From assembly GCA_025458045.1 (NCBI GenBank), contig JALOTE010000001.1:1-64000 (forward strand): 64,000 nt of DNA. Direction: 5' to 3'. Below are positions 17,476-25,955 of this stretch, in pieces. The stretch comes from Rhizobiaceae bacterium (GTDB lineage: Bacteria; Pseudomonadota; Alphaproteobacteria; Rhizobiales; Rhizobiaceae). Each line of letters begins with the position of its first letter. Within the stretch, counting starts at the first letter, position 1. The notes under the pieces are model-generated. The model had not been told where the DNA came from. It did not search any database and saw nothing but the letters and a program-made list of their open reading frames with translations. The translations under genes and the position numbers were made by a program.

Positions 17476-17909
17476 GCCGCACTCTCCCGCGCCTCGATCT
17501 GATCGAGGCAATCAACAACCGCATCGAATGTGAGCAATGTTGAGGCGTGGCGGGCCTTGTAATCGCGCACAGGTTGCAGGTAGCGCATGTCGGCGAAGCG
17601 CCCTTGCGGCGGTTCGCCGCCCTCCTTCAGCATCGCGGTCACGTCGCGCCTCGCGGTCCTCACCTCGTCCGGTGTTGCGCCAAGGATGGCACGCGCCATC
17701 ACCGAGGATGACGCCTGGCCAAGCGCGCAAGCCTTCACCACATGGGCAAATGCGCTGACGCGTCCGTCAGTCAGCTTGAGGTCGACAGTCACCGTCGAGC
17801 CGCAGAGCTTGGAATGCGCCTTGGCTGTCGCGTCCGGCTGCTCCAGACGGCCAACGGCCGGGATGTTGGCCGCCAGGTCCAGCAATTTGGCGTTGTAGAT
17901 GTCATCCAT
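17472..17909 (-). CDS. IscU/NifU-like iron-sulfur cluster scaffold protein
   Basis: 145-residue protein of the IscU-like fold, which holds nascent Fe-S clusters. Two of the three scaffold cysteines are clear: C36 in SKLCGSTV and C61 in KACALGQASSSV. At the third place, where IscU and SufU have Cys, this protein has RHAST with Ser123; another cysteine (C134) follows 11 residues later. The start ATG at 17909 precedes the family core DDIYNAKLLDLAANIP. It heads a string iscU-like, mntA, hepT, yidD with overlaps at every junction, upstream of thrS. Divergent from folE. Confidence 0.82.
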   Translation of the reverse strand: MDDIYNAKLLDLAANIPAVGRLEQPDATAKAHSKLCGSTVTVDLKLTDGRVSAFAHVVKACALGQASSSVMARAILGATPDEVRTARRDVTAMLKEGGEPPQGRFADMRYLQPVRDYKARHASTLLTFDAVVDCLDQIEARESAA

Positions 17910-18071
17910 GGTCGAGCGCGCCTCTCCGCCGTGCGCCCCACTATACAAGCGCCAGCCAAGGTTGCACAATTGCGGCGTGATCACGCGGCCGTGAAACGAA
18001 TGCGTGCGGGTTGCCGTGGTCTGGTCGCCGGATGATGGCGTATCAAGGCTTTAACGGCGAAGGAACATGCC

Positions 18072-18695
18072 ATGGATGCTCTGGTTACGAAGCTGCCGGC
18101 CCTGACCGAAAAGCCTGAAACAGCCGAAATCGTGCGGCCGACGCAGGCAGAGGCCGAAGCGGCTGTGAAAACGCTCTTGCTGTGGGCGGGGGACAACCCG
18201 TCGCGCGAGGGCTTGCTCGACACGCCGAAGCGCATGGCAAAAGCCTACAAGGAAATGTTTGCAGGTTATGCCGACGATCCGCATGAAATCCTCGGCACCG
18301 TCTTTGAAGAAATCGCTGGATACGAGGACATCGTGCTGGTGAAGGACATCGCGTTCTTTTCCCATTGCGAGCATCATGTCGTGCCCATCATCGGCAAGGC
18401 GCATGTCGCCTATCTGCCGGATGGCCCGGTTGTCGGCCTGTCGAAAATCGTCCGCCTGGTCGAGAGCTTCGCGCAGCGCCTGCAAACGCAGGAAGCGATG
18501 ACGGCGCAGATCGCGACGACATTGCAGGACGTTCTAAACCCGCGCGGTGTTGCGATCCTGGTCGAGGCCGAACACATGTGCATGGCGATGCGCGGCATCC
18601 GCAAGCTCGGCTCGAAAACGCTGACGACCTCGTTCACCGGCACCTTCAAGGACTCGTTCGAGGAACAACAGCGTTTCCTTGCCATGGCGCGCTGA
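18072..18695 (+). CDS. folE: GTP cyclohydrolase I
   Basis: First step of tetrahydrofolate (and queuosine precursor) synthesis: GTP to dihydroneopterin triphosphate plus formate. 207 residues, homodecameric family. Zinc ligands are C99 and H102 in [11 protein letters not shown] and C170 in EHMCMAMRG; the active-site motif [17 protein letters not shown] is intact. The N-terminal 25 residues are variable. An AAGGAAC ribosome binding site precedes the ATG. hisI follows after 18 bases, so they are likely co-transcribed. Confidence 0.97.
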   Translation: MDALVTKLPALTEKPETAEIVRPTQAEAEAAVKTLLLWAGDNPSREGLLDTPKRMAKAYKEMFAGYADDPHEILGTVFEEIAGYEDIVLVKDIAFFSHCEHHVVPIIGKAHVAYLPDGPVVGLSKIVRLVESFAQRLQTQEAMTAQIATTLQDVLNPRGVAILVEAEHMCMAMRGIRKLGSKTLTTSFTGTFKDSFEEQQRFLAMAR

Positions 18696-18713
18696 CAGCG
18701 CTAGCGGGAGGCG

Positions 18714-19103
18714 ATGAGCGCTCCGCACAATCACGATCAGGACGAAACGACCGATTTCCGCCCGCGCTTCGATGCGGGCGGATTATTGACTGCTGTCGTG
18801 CAGGATTGCGCAACCGGCGAAGTGGTGATGCTCGCCCACATGAACGCGCTGGCCTTGGAACGCACGATCGAAACCGGCGTCGCCCATTACTGGTCGCGCT
18901 CGCGCGCCAGCCTGTGGAAGAAGGGCGAGACCTCCGGCAACACCCAATCAGTGGAGGAGATCCTTGTCGACTGCGATCAGGATGCGGTCGTGCTGAAGGT
19001 TAGGGTCAACGGGGATGGCGCGTCTTGCCACACGGGGCGCATCTCGTGCTTTTACCGTCGTCTCACCACACTGGACGGTCAGCCGAAGCTGGATTTCGTC
19101 TGA
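18714..19103 (+). CDS. hisI: Phosphoribosyl-AMP cyclohydrolase
   Basis: Third step of histidine biosynthesis; opens the adenine ring of PR-AMP. 129 residues, the monofunctional form without a HisE domain. Signatures: [36 protein letters not shown], the metal-binding DCDQDA and the cysteines in [14 protein letters not shown]. Its pairing with folE and a patatin gene rather than with other his genes is common in this order. Confidence 0.96.
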   Translation: MSAPHNHDQDETTDFRPRFDAGGLLTAVVQDCATGEVVMLAHMNALALERTIETGVAHYWSRSRASLWKKGETSGNTQSVEEILVDCDQDAVVLKVRVNGDGASCHTGRISCFYRRLTTLDGQPKLDFV

Positions 19104-19185
19104 CAGCGCGACAACCTGCGCGCATTCCCTGTTCATCAGTTTTTGACGCTTCGGGCGCAGGCTGGACGGTGAAAGGCGTGTCAAG

Positions 19186-20115
19186 ATGATGCTGCACCGT
19201 TCCTCCGCCGGCCGGTCCTTGCAGGAAGGCGACCGCAGCGTGGCGCTTGCCCTTGGCGGCGGCGCGGCGCGTGGCTGGGCGCATATCGGCGTGTTGCGCG
19301 CACTTGATGAGGCGGGCATCAAGATCGACATGATCGCAGGTACGTCCATTGGCGCGCTTGTCGGCGGGTGTTACCTCGCCGGACGGCTGAATGAGTTGGA
19401 GGACTTCGCCCGCAGCCTCAACCAGCGCCGCATTTTTTCCCTGCTCGACTGGCGCTGGCGTGGCGACGGGCTGCTCGGCGGCCAGAAATTGCATGACCGC
19501 ATGATGCGTCACATGGCGGGCCTGCGCATCGAAGATCTCCCCGTGCCGTTTGTTGCCACCGCGACTGAGATCGCGACCGGCCACGAAATCCTCATCAATC
19601 ACGGCAATCTCATCATGGCGATGCGGGCCTCCTACGCCCTGCCCGGCGTGTTTGAGCCCGTGCTCTGCAATGGGCGTGTTCTGGTGGACGGCGCTCTAGT
19701 CAACCCGGTGCCCGTTTCCGTTTGTCGGATCCATGAGCGGGCCAATGTCGTGGCGGTCAACCTCAACTACGACCTGTTCGGCCGCGCCGCCATTTTGCAA
19801 CATGCAGCGGGCGATACCGACATGGACATGCCTTCGGCGGCGCCGCGCCGCGCGCCATTGCAGCGGCCCGATGGCAACCGGCTTGGGATCACCGGGGTGA
19901 TGGTCGAGGCATTCAACATCATCCAGGACCGCATTTCGCGCGCGCGGCTTGCCGGCGATCCGCCGGATCTGTCGATCCAGCCGAAGCTCGGCCATATCGG
20001 CCTGACGGAGTTTCACCGCGCCGCCGAAGCCATCGAAATCGGCAGGCAGGCGACAATGGCGCGCATCAGCGAGATCGAACGAATGCTCGATTCATCGACG
20101 GTCGGTCACCGCTGA
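19186..20115 (+). CDS. Patatin-like phospholipase family protein
   Basis: Predicted lipid acyl hydrolase of 309 residues, RssA-like. It has the oxyanion-hole loop LGGGAARGWAHIGV, the nucleophile Ser54 in GTSIG and the catalytic Asp168 in VDGALVNP, so the Ser-Asp dyad is complete. No signal peptide; probably cytoplasmic or peripheral to the inner membrane. The start has two adjacent ATG codons (19186 and 19189). Its end is only 7 bases from the convergent CBS-protein gene, with no obvious terminator between. Confidence 0.88.
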   Translation: MMLHRSSAGRSLQEGDRSVALALGGGAARGWAHIGVLRALDEAGIKIDMIAGTSIGALVGGCYLAGRLNELEDFARSLNQRRIFSLLDWRWRGDGLLGGQKLHDRMMRHMAGLRIEDLPVPFVATATEIATGHEILINHGNLIMAMRASYALPGVFEPVLCNGRVLVDGALVNPVPVSVCRIHERANVVAVNLNYDLFGRAAILQHAAGDTDMDMPSAAPRRAPLQRPDGNRLGITGVMVEAFNIIQDRISRARLAGDPPDLSIQPKLGHIGLTEFHRAAEAIEIGRQATMARISEIERMLDSSTVGHR

Positions 20116-20122
20116 CGCAATC

Positions 20123-20557
20123 TCAGGCCATCGCGATGTAGTTGCGGATCTCGTCAGCTTCGCGCTGGATGTCCTCTATGCGCTTCTTGACAACGTCGCC
20201 GATGGAAATGATGCCGCCAAGGCGCCCCTGCGCGTCTTCGACCGGCAAATGGCGGAAACGGCCGCGTGTCATGCGCGCCATCACCTGCTCGATGGATTCC
20301 TGCGGCTTGCACGTCTGCACCGCCGCCGTCATCGCGGTCGAGACAGAGCGCAGCAGCACCTGCGGCCCGTCTTTCGCAAGGTGCCGCACAATGTCGCGCT
20401 CGGACAGGATGCCTATGATCGCACCCTTGGCATCCGTGACAACGAGGGCACCGATCCGGTTTTCTCCAAGAACGCGAACGGCGTCGGTCAATGATTGTTC
20501 GGGCTGGACCGTGAATACGGTCGTGCCTTTCTCCGCCAGAATATCCTTCACGCTCAT
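20123..20557 (-). CDS. Two-CBS-domain protein
   Basis: 144 residues made almost wholly of a CBS pair (about 5-60 and 75-130), the fold that senses adenosine nucleotides or NAD(H). Motifs such as IGALVVTDAKGAIIGILSERDIVR and FRHLPVEDAQGRLGGIISIGDVV are typical. The ATG at 20557 follows a GGGAGG ribosome binding site; upstream in-frame codons lack support. Target unknown; stand-alone CBS proteins of this type are widespread in Hyphomicrobiales. Confidence 0.88.
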   Translation of the reverse strand: MSVKDILAEKGTTVFTVQPEQSLTDAVRVLGENRIGALVVTDAKGAIIGILSERDIVRHLAKDGPQVLLRSVSTAMTAAVQTCKPQESIEQVMARMTRGRFRHLPVEDAQGRLGGIISIGDVVKKRIEDIQREADEIRNYIAMA

Positions 20558-20668
20558 CCCTGCCTCCCTGAACAGCGTGGTTGGGCGGCGATGCTGCATC
20601 ATGTTGCGCTGCGTTGGCAAGTGAATGCTTGGCGGCTTCTGTCGTCACAACCCATTGATCAGGCGGGA

Positions 20669-21346
20669 TCAATTGCGCCGGTCAAACAATGACAGGAGCA
20701 GGAACCCCGCGAGGAACCCGCCGACATGCGCTTCCCAGGCGATGCGCGCCCCGCTCCCGGAGGGAAACAAGCTTGAAGCCGCATTGATCACGATCCAGAC
20801 CAGAATGAAGCCAAGCGCAGGCGCGTGTGACAGGGTTTCCCCGATCGTCATGCGGCGCTGCCGATAGCCATCCACCCCGGCGCTGAAGCCGTACCGCGCA
20901 GCGGCGGCCGTGATGCCGGAAACGGCGCCCGACGCGCCGATCAGCGGGCCGACAGCGTGAAGGTTCAGCGCGGCAAAAAACGCCGCCCCAGCCGCCGCCG
21001 TCAGCGAAAAGAACATGAGGAAGCGCACCGGACCGATGCGCCGCGCCAATGGCGAACCGAACACCACGAGCCACAGGCTGTTGACGACCAGATGCGGCCA
21101 GGAGCCGTGCAGCACCGTATGCGTCACGGGAGTGGTGAGCATCGGCCAGATTTCGCTGCCTGAGCCTGGCACGTAGCGCAGCGGGATGAACCCGCCAAAG
21201 GCGAGGATGAAACCATCATCCTGAGGTGAGACAATGTGGACCCTGAAGATCTGGACAACCACGAACACGCCGACAACGGCCAGCACCACGCCCGGCACAT
21301 TGACCGCAGGTTCATGTCGCAGCGGGGGTGGCTTGCGATCTTGCAT
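20669..21346 (-). CDS. Rhomboid family intramembrane serine protease
   Basis: 225-residue polytopic membrane protein with about six helices. Active-site elements are complete: HxxxN motif at H85-N89 in HLVVNSLW, the catalytic Ser139 in GASGAVSG and the catalytic His207 in AHVGGFLAG. The ATG at 21346 lies one base after the hflX stop; a GTG five codons upstream would overlap hflX. Substrate unknown. Following hflX directly, it may be the last gene of the hfq-hflX operon. Confidence 0.88.
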   Translation of the reverse strand: MQDRKPPPLRHEPAVNVPGVVLAVVGVFVVVQIFRVHIVSPQDDGFILAFGGFIPLRYVPGSGSEIWPMLTTPVTHTVLHGSWPHLVVNSLWLVVFGSPLARRIGPVRFLMFFSLTAAAGAAFFAALNLHAVGPLIGASGAVSGITAAAARYGFSAGVDGYRQRRMTIGETLSHAPALGFILVWIVINAASSLFPSGSGARIAWEAHVGGFLAGFLLLSLFDRRN

Positions 21347-21347
21347 G

Positions 21348-22727
21348 TCAGACCGGGTCACTGAGCCGGACGCCCTTCAACCGCGCCAACTGACCGAACG
21401 CCTGATGGGTCGCCTCGATTTCAAGTTCCAGCGAACCATCCTCGTGGGCGTGGCGCTCCACGACGCGCGCCGCGCCATAAATGGCAGGCAGTGCCGCCTG
21501 AGCGTCGGCCGGGATGCGCAAACGGCGGCGCTCGATCGTGCCGCCCAGCGCATCCTCGATGGCTGCAAGCAATTCAGGCACGCCCTGCCCCGTCTGCGCC
21601 GACACGGGCATCACCGGATGGCCGGAAGCATCGCCGCGGGCGGCGAGCAGGCCGGTCCGCGTCGCCTGATCAGGGTCGAGCAGGTCAACCTTGTTCCAAA
21701 CCTCGATGACAGGCACGCGCCCGCCCTCGGTTTCAAGGCCAAGTTCGCCAAGAATGCGGCGCACATCGGCAGCTTGCGCCTGCGTGTCGGCGCTTGCGAT
21801 GTCACGCACATGCAAGATGAGATCAGCCTCCGTCACCTCCTCCAGCGTGGCGCGGAAGGCGGCGATGAGATGGGTCGGCAGGTCGGAGATGAAGCCGACG
21901 GTGTCGGACAGGATGGCGGGCGTGCCGCGCGGCAACTTGAGGCGGCGCAATGTCGGGTCGAGCGTTGCAAACAACATATCCTCGGCCAGCACCTGCGAAC
22001 CGGTCATCCGGTTGAACAACGTCGACTTGCCTGCATTGGTGTAACCGACAAGCGCGACGACGGGATGCGGGATCTTCTTGCGCCCCGAGCGGTGCAAGGA
22101 ACGGGTTTGCCGTACTTTCTCCAATTCACGTTTCAGCGTGTCGATCTTGTCTTGCAGCAGGCGGCGGTCTGTCTCGATCTGGGTTTCACCCGGTCCGCCA
22201 AGAAAGCTTGCGCCACCCCCGCCGCCGCCGCGTTGTCGTTCAAGGTGCGTCCAGGAGCGCACCAGCCGACCCTTCTGATAGTTCAGATGCGCCAGTTCCA
22301 CCTGAAGCACACCCTCGCGTGTGCGAGCGCGGCGGCCGAAGATTTCAAGGATCAACCCGGTGCGGTCGATCACCTTGGCTTTCATTTCGCGTTCGAGATT
22401 GCGCTGCTGGACGGGCGTCAAAGGATGATCGACGATGACGAGTTCGATCTCCTCGCTGTCGACAAGCGCCGCGATCTCATCCACCTTGCCGCCGCCAATC
22501 AAGGTGGCGGGCTTCGGCTGCTTGAGGATGAACGCCTGCTGGTGCCGGATGTCGAGATCGATCGCCAGGCCGAGGCCGACGGCTTCGGAGAGCCGTGTTT
22601 CAGCGCTGCGGGCGAGATCCGCCGCCTCGTCGGTCTCGACAACCGAAGGCCGCCGCGCCACCAGCGGCACGACGACTGCGGCACGCACGCCGCGGCGGAT
22701 CCCGTCAGCGGATGATTGCGCCGACAT
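21348..22727 (-). CDS. hflX: Ribosome-associated GTPase HflX
   Basis: GTPase that binds the 50S subunit and rescues stalled ribosomes, 459 residues. N-terminal HflX domain with the glycine-rich linker ending FLGGPGETQIETDRR, a coiled-coil helix, then the G domain: G1 GYTNAGKST (about residue 227), G3 DTVGFI, G4 NKVD. It follows hfq at 48 bases, as in most proteobacteria. Confidence 0.96.
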   Translation of the reverse strand: MSAQSSADGIRRGVRAAVVVPLVARRPSVVETDEAADLARSAETRLSEAVGLGLAIDLDIRHQQAFILKQPKPATLIGGGKVDEIAALVDSEEIELVIVDHPLTPVQQRNLEREMKAKVIDRTGLILEIFGRRARTREGVLQVELAHLNYQKGRLVRSWTHLERQRGGGGGGASFLGGPGETQIETDRRLLQDKIDTLKRELEKVRQTRSLHRSGRKKIPHPVVALVGYTNAGKSTLFNRMTGSQVLAEDMLFATLDPTLRRLKLPRGTPAILSDTVGFISDLPTHLIAAFRATLEEVTEADLILHVRDIASADTQAQAADVRRILGELGLETEGGRVPVIEVWNKVDLLDPDQATRTGLLAARGDASGHPVMPVSAQTGQGVPELLAAIEDALGGTIERRRLRIPADAQAALPAIYGAARVVERHAHEDGSLELEIEATHQAFGQLARLKGVRLSDPV

Positions 22728-22775
22728 TTCAATGGCCGCCTTTGCTGTTCAGCCTGCGAGCACAGGTGCGCGCGG

Positions 22776-23021
22776 TCACGCGCCGTCTGCTTCCTCGGTC
22801 TCAAACAGCGAAACCGGTTGGCTCGGCATGATGGTTGAGATGGCGTGCTTGTAGACCAACTGCACCTGTCCGTCGCGACGCAGGAGCACGCAGAAGGAAT
22901 CAAACGAGGTCACAACACCGGTGAGTTTCACGCCATTGACCAGGAAAATGGTGAGCGGGACACGGTTCTTGCGAACCGAATTCAGGAATATATCCTGCAG
23001 ATTGTGGCTGCGTTCGGCCAT
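22776..23021 (-). CDS. hfq: RNA chaperone Hfq
   Basis: Hexameric Sm-like protein that pairs small RNAs with mRNAs. 81 residues, with Sm1 ([20 protein letters not shown]) and the Sm2 motif [10 protein letters not shown], the proximal-face signature. The short acidic C-terminus is typical of alphaproteobacteria. A 158-base gap separates it from trkA upstream; a promoter there is likely. Conserved order ntrX-trkA-hfq-hflX. Confidence 0.97.
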   Translation of the reverse strand: MAERSHNLQDIFLNSVRKNRVPLTIFLVNGVKLTGVVTSFDSFCVLLRRDGQVQLVYKHAISTIMPSQPVSLFETEEADGA

Positions 23022-23179
23022 GTGTCGTTCCCCAAGCGATCAATTTTTTGTTGTCAGGCGGGCAGGCGCGCGATGCACGAGGCGGACAATACAGCCAAAG
23101 CAGTTCGGATCAATGCCAAAACCTGCCAAGTGGCGGAAAAGACAGGCGATGGCGTTGCGGCCGGGTGCCCGGATGCCGC

Positions 23180-24556
23180 TCAAAAATAATCGAGCGACAC
23201 GCGGAACAATTGTTCGGCATCCGACACGGCGCCCGCAAGCGCGAACACGATCACCCGGTCCTTGGCGCGGATAACGGTTGCGCCATCAGGCTTGATGACG
23301 GTCGAATTGCGGTAGATCGCGCCGATCCGCACGCCCTCCGGCAATGTCAGGTCGCGCAAGGGCGTGCCGACGAGCGGAGAGGTGTCGAGCGCATCGGCTT
23401 CGATGAACTCGGCCGCACCGCGCATGACGCTCTGGACCGAGCGGATGCGCCCGCGCCGCACATGCTGCAACACGCCGGAAATGGTCACGTTGCGCGGATT
23501 GATGAACTGGTCGATCCCGAATGACTTCACATAAGGGTGCAGCGACGGATCATTGATGAGGGCGATGGCCGCCTTGCTGCCCAGCCGTTTGGCGATGACC
23601 GCCGACAGAATGTTGACCTGATCATTGTTCGTCACGCTGATCATGAGGTCCGCGCCGTCGATGTCCGCTTCCTTCAATATCTTCTCATCAAGCACGCTCG
23701 CGTTGAGCACGACCGTACGGTCGAGCATGTCGGCGATCTGGATGGCACGGTCGCGGTCCTGTTCGATGATCTTGGCGCGCACATTGCCCTGGCGCTGCTC
23801 CAGCGCCTGCGCCACATAGACGCCGATATTGCCGCCGCCGGCGATGATGATGCGCTTGGCCTCCGGTTCCTCATGGCCGAACAAGGACAAAGTGCGCTTC
23901 ACCTGCTCATTGGTGGTGACGACATAGGCAAGATCACCCGCTTGAAGCATGTCGGCTGAGTGCGGGATGAACACCGTGTCGCCGCGCGCAATGCCGACAA
24001 CCGTTGACGGCAGATTGGGAAACAGCGCCGACAATTGCGACAGCGGCGTGTCGACGACCGGGCAATCCTCCATGCATTCGATGCCGACCGTGACTATCGC
24101 GCCGCCGCCGAAGCGCATCACATCGGTTGCCCCCGGCAGCGCGATGCGCCGCAGGATGAGTTCGCCGACCGCCACCTCCGGTGAAATCACGACATCGATC
24201 GGCAGGTCATCGCGGGCAAAAAGCTTCTTCGCGGAGCCGCGCAGATAGCTTTGCGAGCGGATCCGCGCGATTTTCGTCGGGATGTTGAACAGCGAATGCG
24301 CAACCTGGCAGGCGAACATGTTGACTTCGTCCGACAGCGTGACGGCGATCAGCATGTCGGCCTGTTCGGCACCCGCCTCGCGCATCACTTCCGGATGAGA
24401 GCCGTGGCCGACGACACCGCGCACATCGAGCGCTTCGGAAATGGTGCGGATCAATGACGGCGATATGTCGATGACGGCAACATCATTGCCCTCGGTCGAT
24501 AGCCGTTCGGCAATCCCGTATCCGACGCGGCCGGCCCCGCAGATGATCACGCGCAT
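23180..24556 (-). CDS. trkA: Trk system potassium uptake protein TrkA
   Basis: Cytosolic NAD(H)-binding regulator of the TrkH/G potassium channel, 458 residues. It is an internal duplication: two RCK units, each an N-terminal Rossmann domain (IICGAGRVGYGIAERL at residue 4 and IIAGGGNIGVYVAQAL near 238) followed by a TrkA-C domain. No trkH gene is in the window. It lies 34 bases after ntrX and before hfq. Confidence 0.96.
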   Translation of the reverse strand: MRVIICGAGRVGYGIAERLSTEGNDVAVIDISPSLIRTISEALDVRGVVGHGSHPEVMREAGAEQADMLIAVTLSDEVNMFACQVAHSLFNIPTKIARIRSQSYLRGSAKKLFARDDLPIDVVISPEVAVGELILRRIALPGATDVMRFGGGAIVTVGIECMEDCPVVDTPLSQLSALFPNLPSTVVGIARGDTVFIPHSADMLQAGDLAYVVTTNEQVKRTLSLFGHEEPEAKRIIIAGGGNIGVYVAQALEQRQGNVRAKIIEQDRDRAIQIADMLDRTVVLNASVLDEKILKEADIDGADLMISVTNNDQVNILSAVIAKRLGSKAAIALINDPSLHPYVKSFGIDQFINPRNVTISGVLQHVRRGRIRSVQSVMRGAAEFIEADALDTSPLVGTPLRDLTLPEGVRIGAIYRNSTVIKPDGATVIRAKDRVIVFALAGAVSDAEQLFRVSLDYF

Positions 24557-24590
24557 GGCAAATTGCTTTCCTGACTTGGCATCGCGCTTC

Positions 24591-25952
24591 TCACACGCCG
24601 AGCGATTTCAGTTTCCGGTGCAGAGCCGAGCGCTCCATTCCGACGAAATCGGCCGTGCGGGAGATATTGCCGCCAAAGCGCTTGATCTGCGCCACCAGAT
24701 ACTCCTTCTCGAACGCCTCCCGCGCCTCGCGCAAGGGGAGAGCCATGATATGCGTGTCGGAGTTGTTGGGCACTTTCGGCATCATGTCACCGATTTCGGC
24801 GGGCAGCATGTCGGCCGAAATCATCGACACGCCCTCCTCGCCCCGCGACATGATCATCAAACGCTCGACGGCATTTCGCAATTGGCGCACATTGCCCGGC
24901 CAGTCATGCGCTTGCAGCACCGCCATTGCATCGTTCCCGATGGGAAGCGTGCGCATGCCGCTCTGCCCGGCGAAGCGTTTCATGAAGTGATCCACAAGCT
25001 GCGGGATGTCCTCGCGCCGGTCGGCGAGTGACGGCACGTCCACGGGCACCACCGCAAGGCGGTGGTAGAGGTCGTCGCGGAAGCGTCCGCGTTCGATGAG
25101 GGATTCGATGTCTTGCGCCGTTGACGAGATGATGCGGACGTCGACCTTCACCTTCTGGCTGCCGCCGACGCGGAAGAATTGCTGCTCGGTCAGCACCCGC
25201 AGGATTTTCGCCTGCGTCTCGCGCGGCATGTCGGCGATTTCATCCAGATAGAGCGTGCCCCGGTGGGCCTCCTCCAACGCGCCGACCTTGCGCTCGCCAT
25301 TGGCCGGCTCGGTGCCGAACAGTTCGATCTCCATGCGGTCCGGCGTCATGGAGGCGGCGTTGACGGTGACGAAGGGTGAGCCGGCGCGCGAGGACGCCTC
25401 ATGAATGGCACGCGCCACCATTTCCTTGCCCGCCCCCGACGGGCCGAGAATCATTACGCGGCTGTTTGTCGGGCCGATCTTCTCGATCATGGAGCGCAGA
25501 TTGCGCATTGCCTGCGAGCGGCCGATGAACTCCGCGGTGTCGTCGGACTTGCGCTTGAGGACCGACACTTCGCGGCGCAGCCGCACGGTTTCCAGCGCGC
25601 GGTCCGCCAGCACGATCAGGCGGTCGGCCTTGAACGGCTTCTCGATGAAATCATAGGCACCGCGCTTGATCGCCGAGACGGCGGTCTCGATCGTGCCATG
25701 GCCTGAAATCATCACCACCGGCATTTGCGGATGTTGAAGCTTGATCGTGTCAAGCAGTTGCAGGCCATCAAGCTTCGAGCCCTGCAGCCAGATGTCGAGG
25801 AAGACCATGCCCGGCGCCCGATCATTGATGGCGTCGAGCGCCGTGTCCGAATCACGGGCGATCCGAACCTCATGGCCTTCGTCTTCCAGAATGCCCGCCA
25901 CCAATTCGCGAATATCGGCTTCGTCATCGACGACGAGAATATCGGTCGCCAT
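24591..25952 (-). CDS. ntrX: Nitrogen assimilation response regulator NtrX
   Basis: Response regulator partnered with NtrY, 453 residues: receiver domain (phospho-Asp53 in MVFLDIWLQ), AAA+ sigma-54-type domain with Walker A GPSGAGKE and Walker B TLYLDEIAD, and a Fis-type HTH at the C-terminus. The GAFTGA loop that contacts sigma-54 is missing: the position after ELFG reads TEPANGERKVGAL. That is a family trait of alphaproteobacterial NtrX and implies it does not activate sigma-54 directly. Follows ntrY by 3 bases. Confidence 0.96.
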   Translation of the reverse strand: MATDILVVDDEADIRELVAGILEDEGHEVRIARDSDTALDAINDRAPGMVFLDIWLQGSKLDGLQLLDTIKLQHPQMPVVMISGHGTIETAVSAIKRGAYDFIEKPFKADRLIVLADRALETVRLRREVSVLKRKSDDTAEFIGRSQAMRNLRSMIEKIGPTNSRVMILGPSGAGKEMVARAIHEASSRAGSPFVTVNAASMTPDRMEIELFGTEPANGERKVGALEEAHRGTLYLDEIADMPRETQAKILRVLTEQQFFRVGGSQKVKVDVRIISSTAQDIESLIERGRFRDDLYHRLAVVPVDVPSLADRREDIPQLVDHFMKRFAGQSGMRTLPIGNDAMAVLQAHDWPGNVRQLRNAVERLMIMSRGEEGVSMISADMLPAEIGDMMPKVPNNSDTHIMALPLREAREAFEKEYLVAQIKRFGGNISRTADFVGMERSALHRKLKSLGV

Positions 25953-25955
25953 GCG

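Noticed and set aside
21217-21230. TCATCCTGAGGTG inside the rhomboid gene, matching one arm of the type A repeat
   Set aside because: Only one arm is present, without a partner arm or hairpin, and it encodes ordinary rhomboid sequence (SPQDD); taken as chance.
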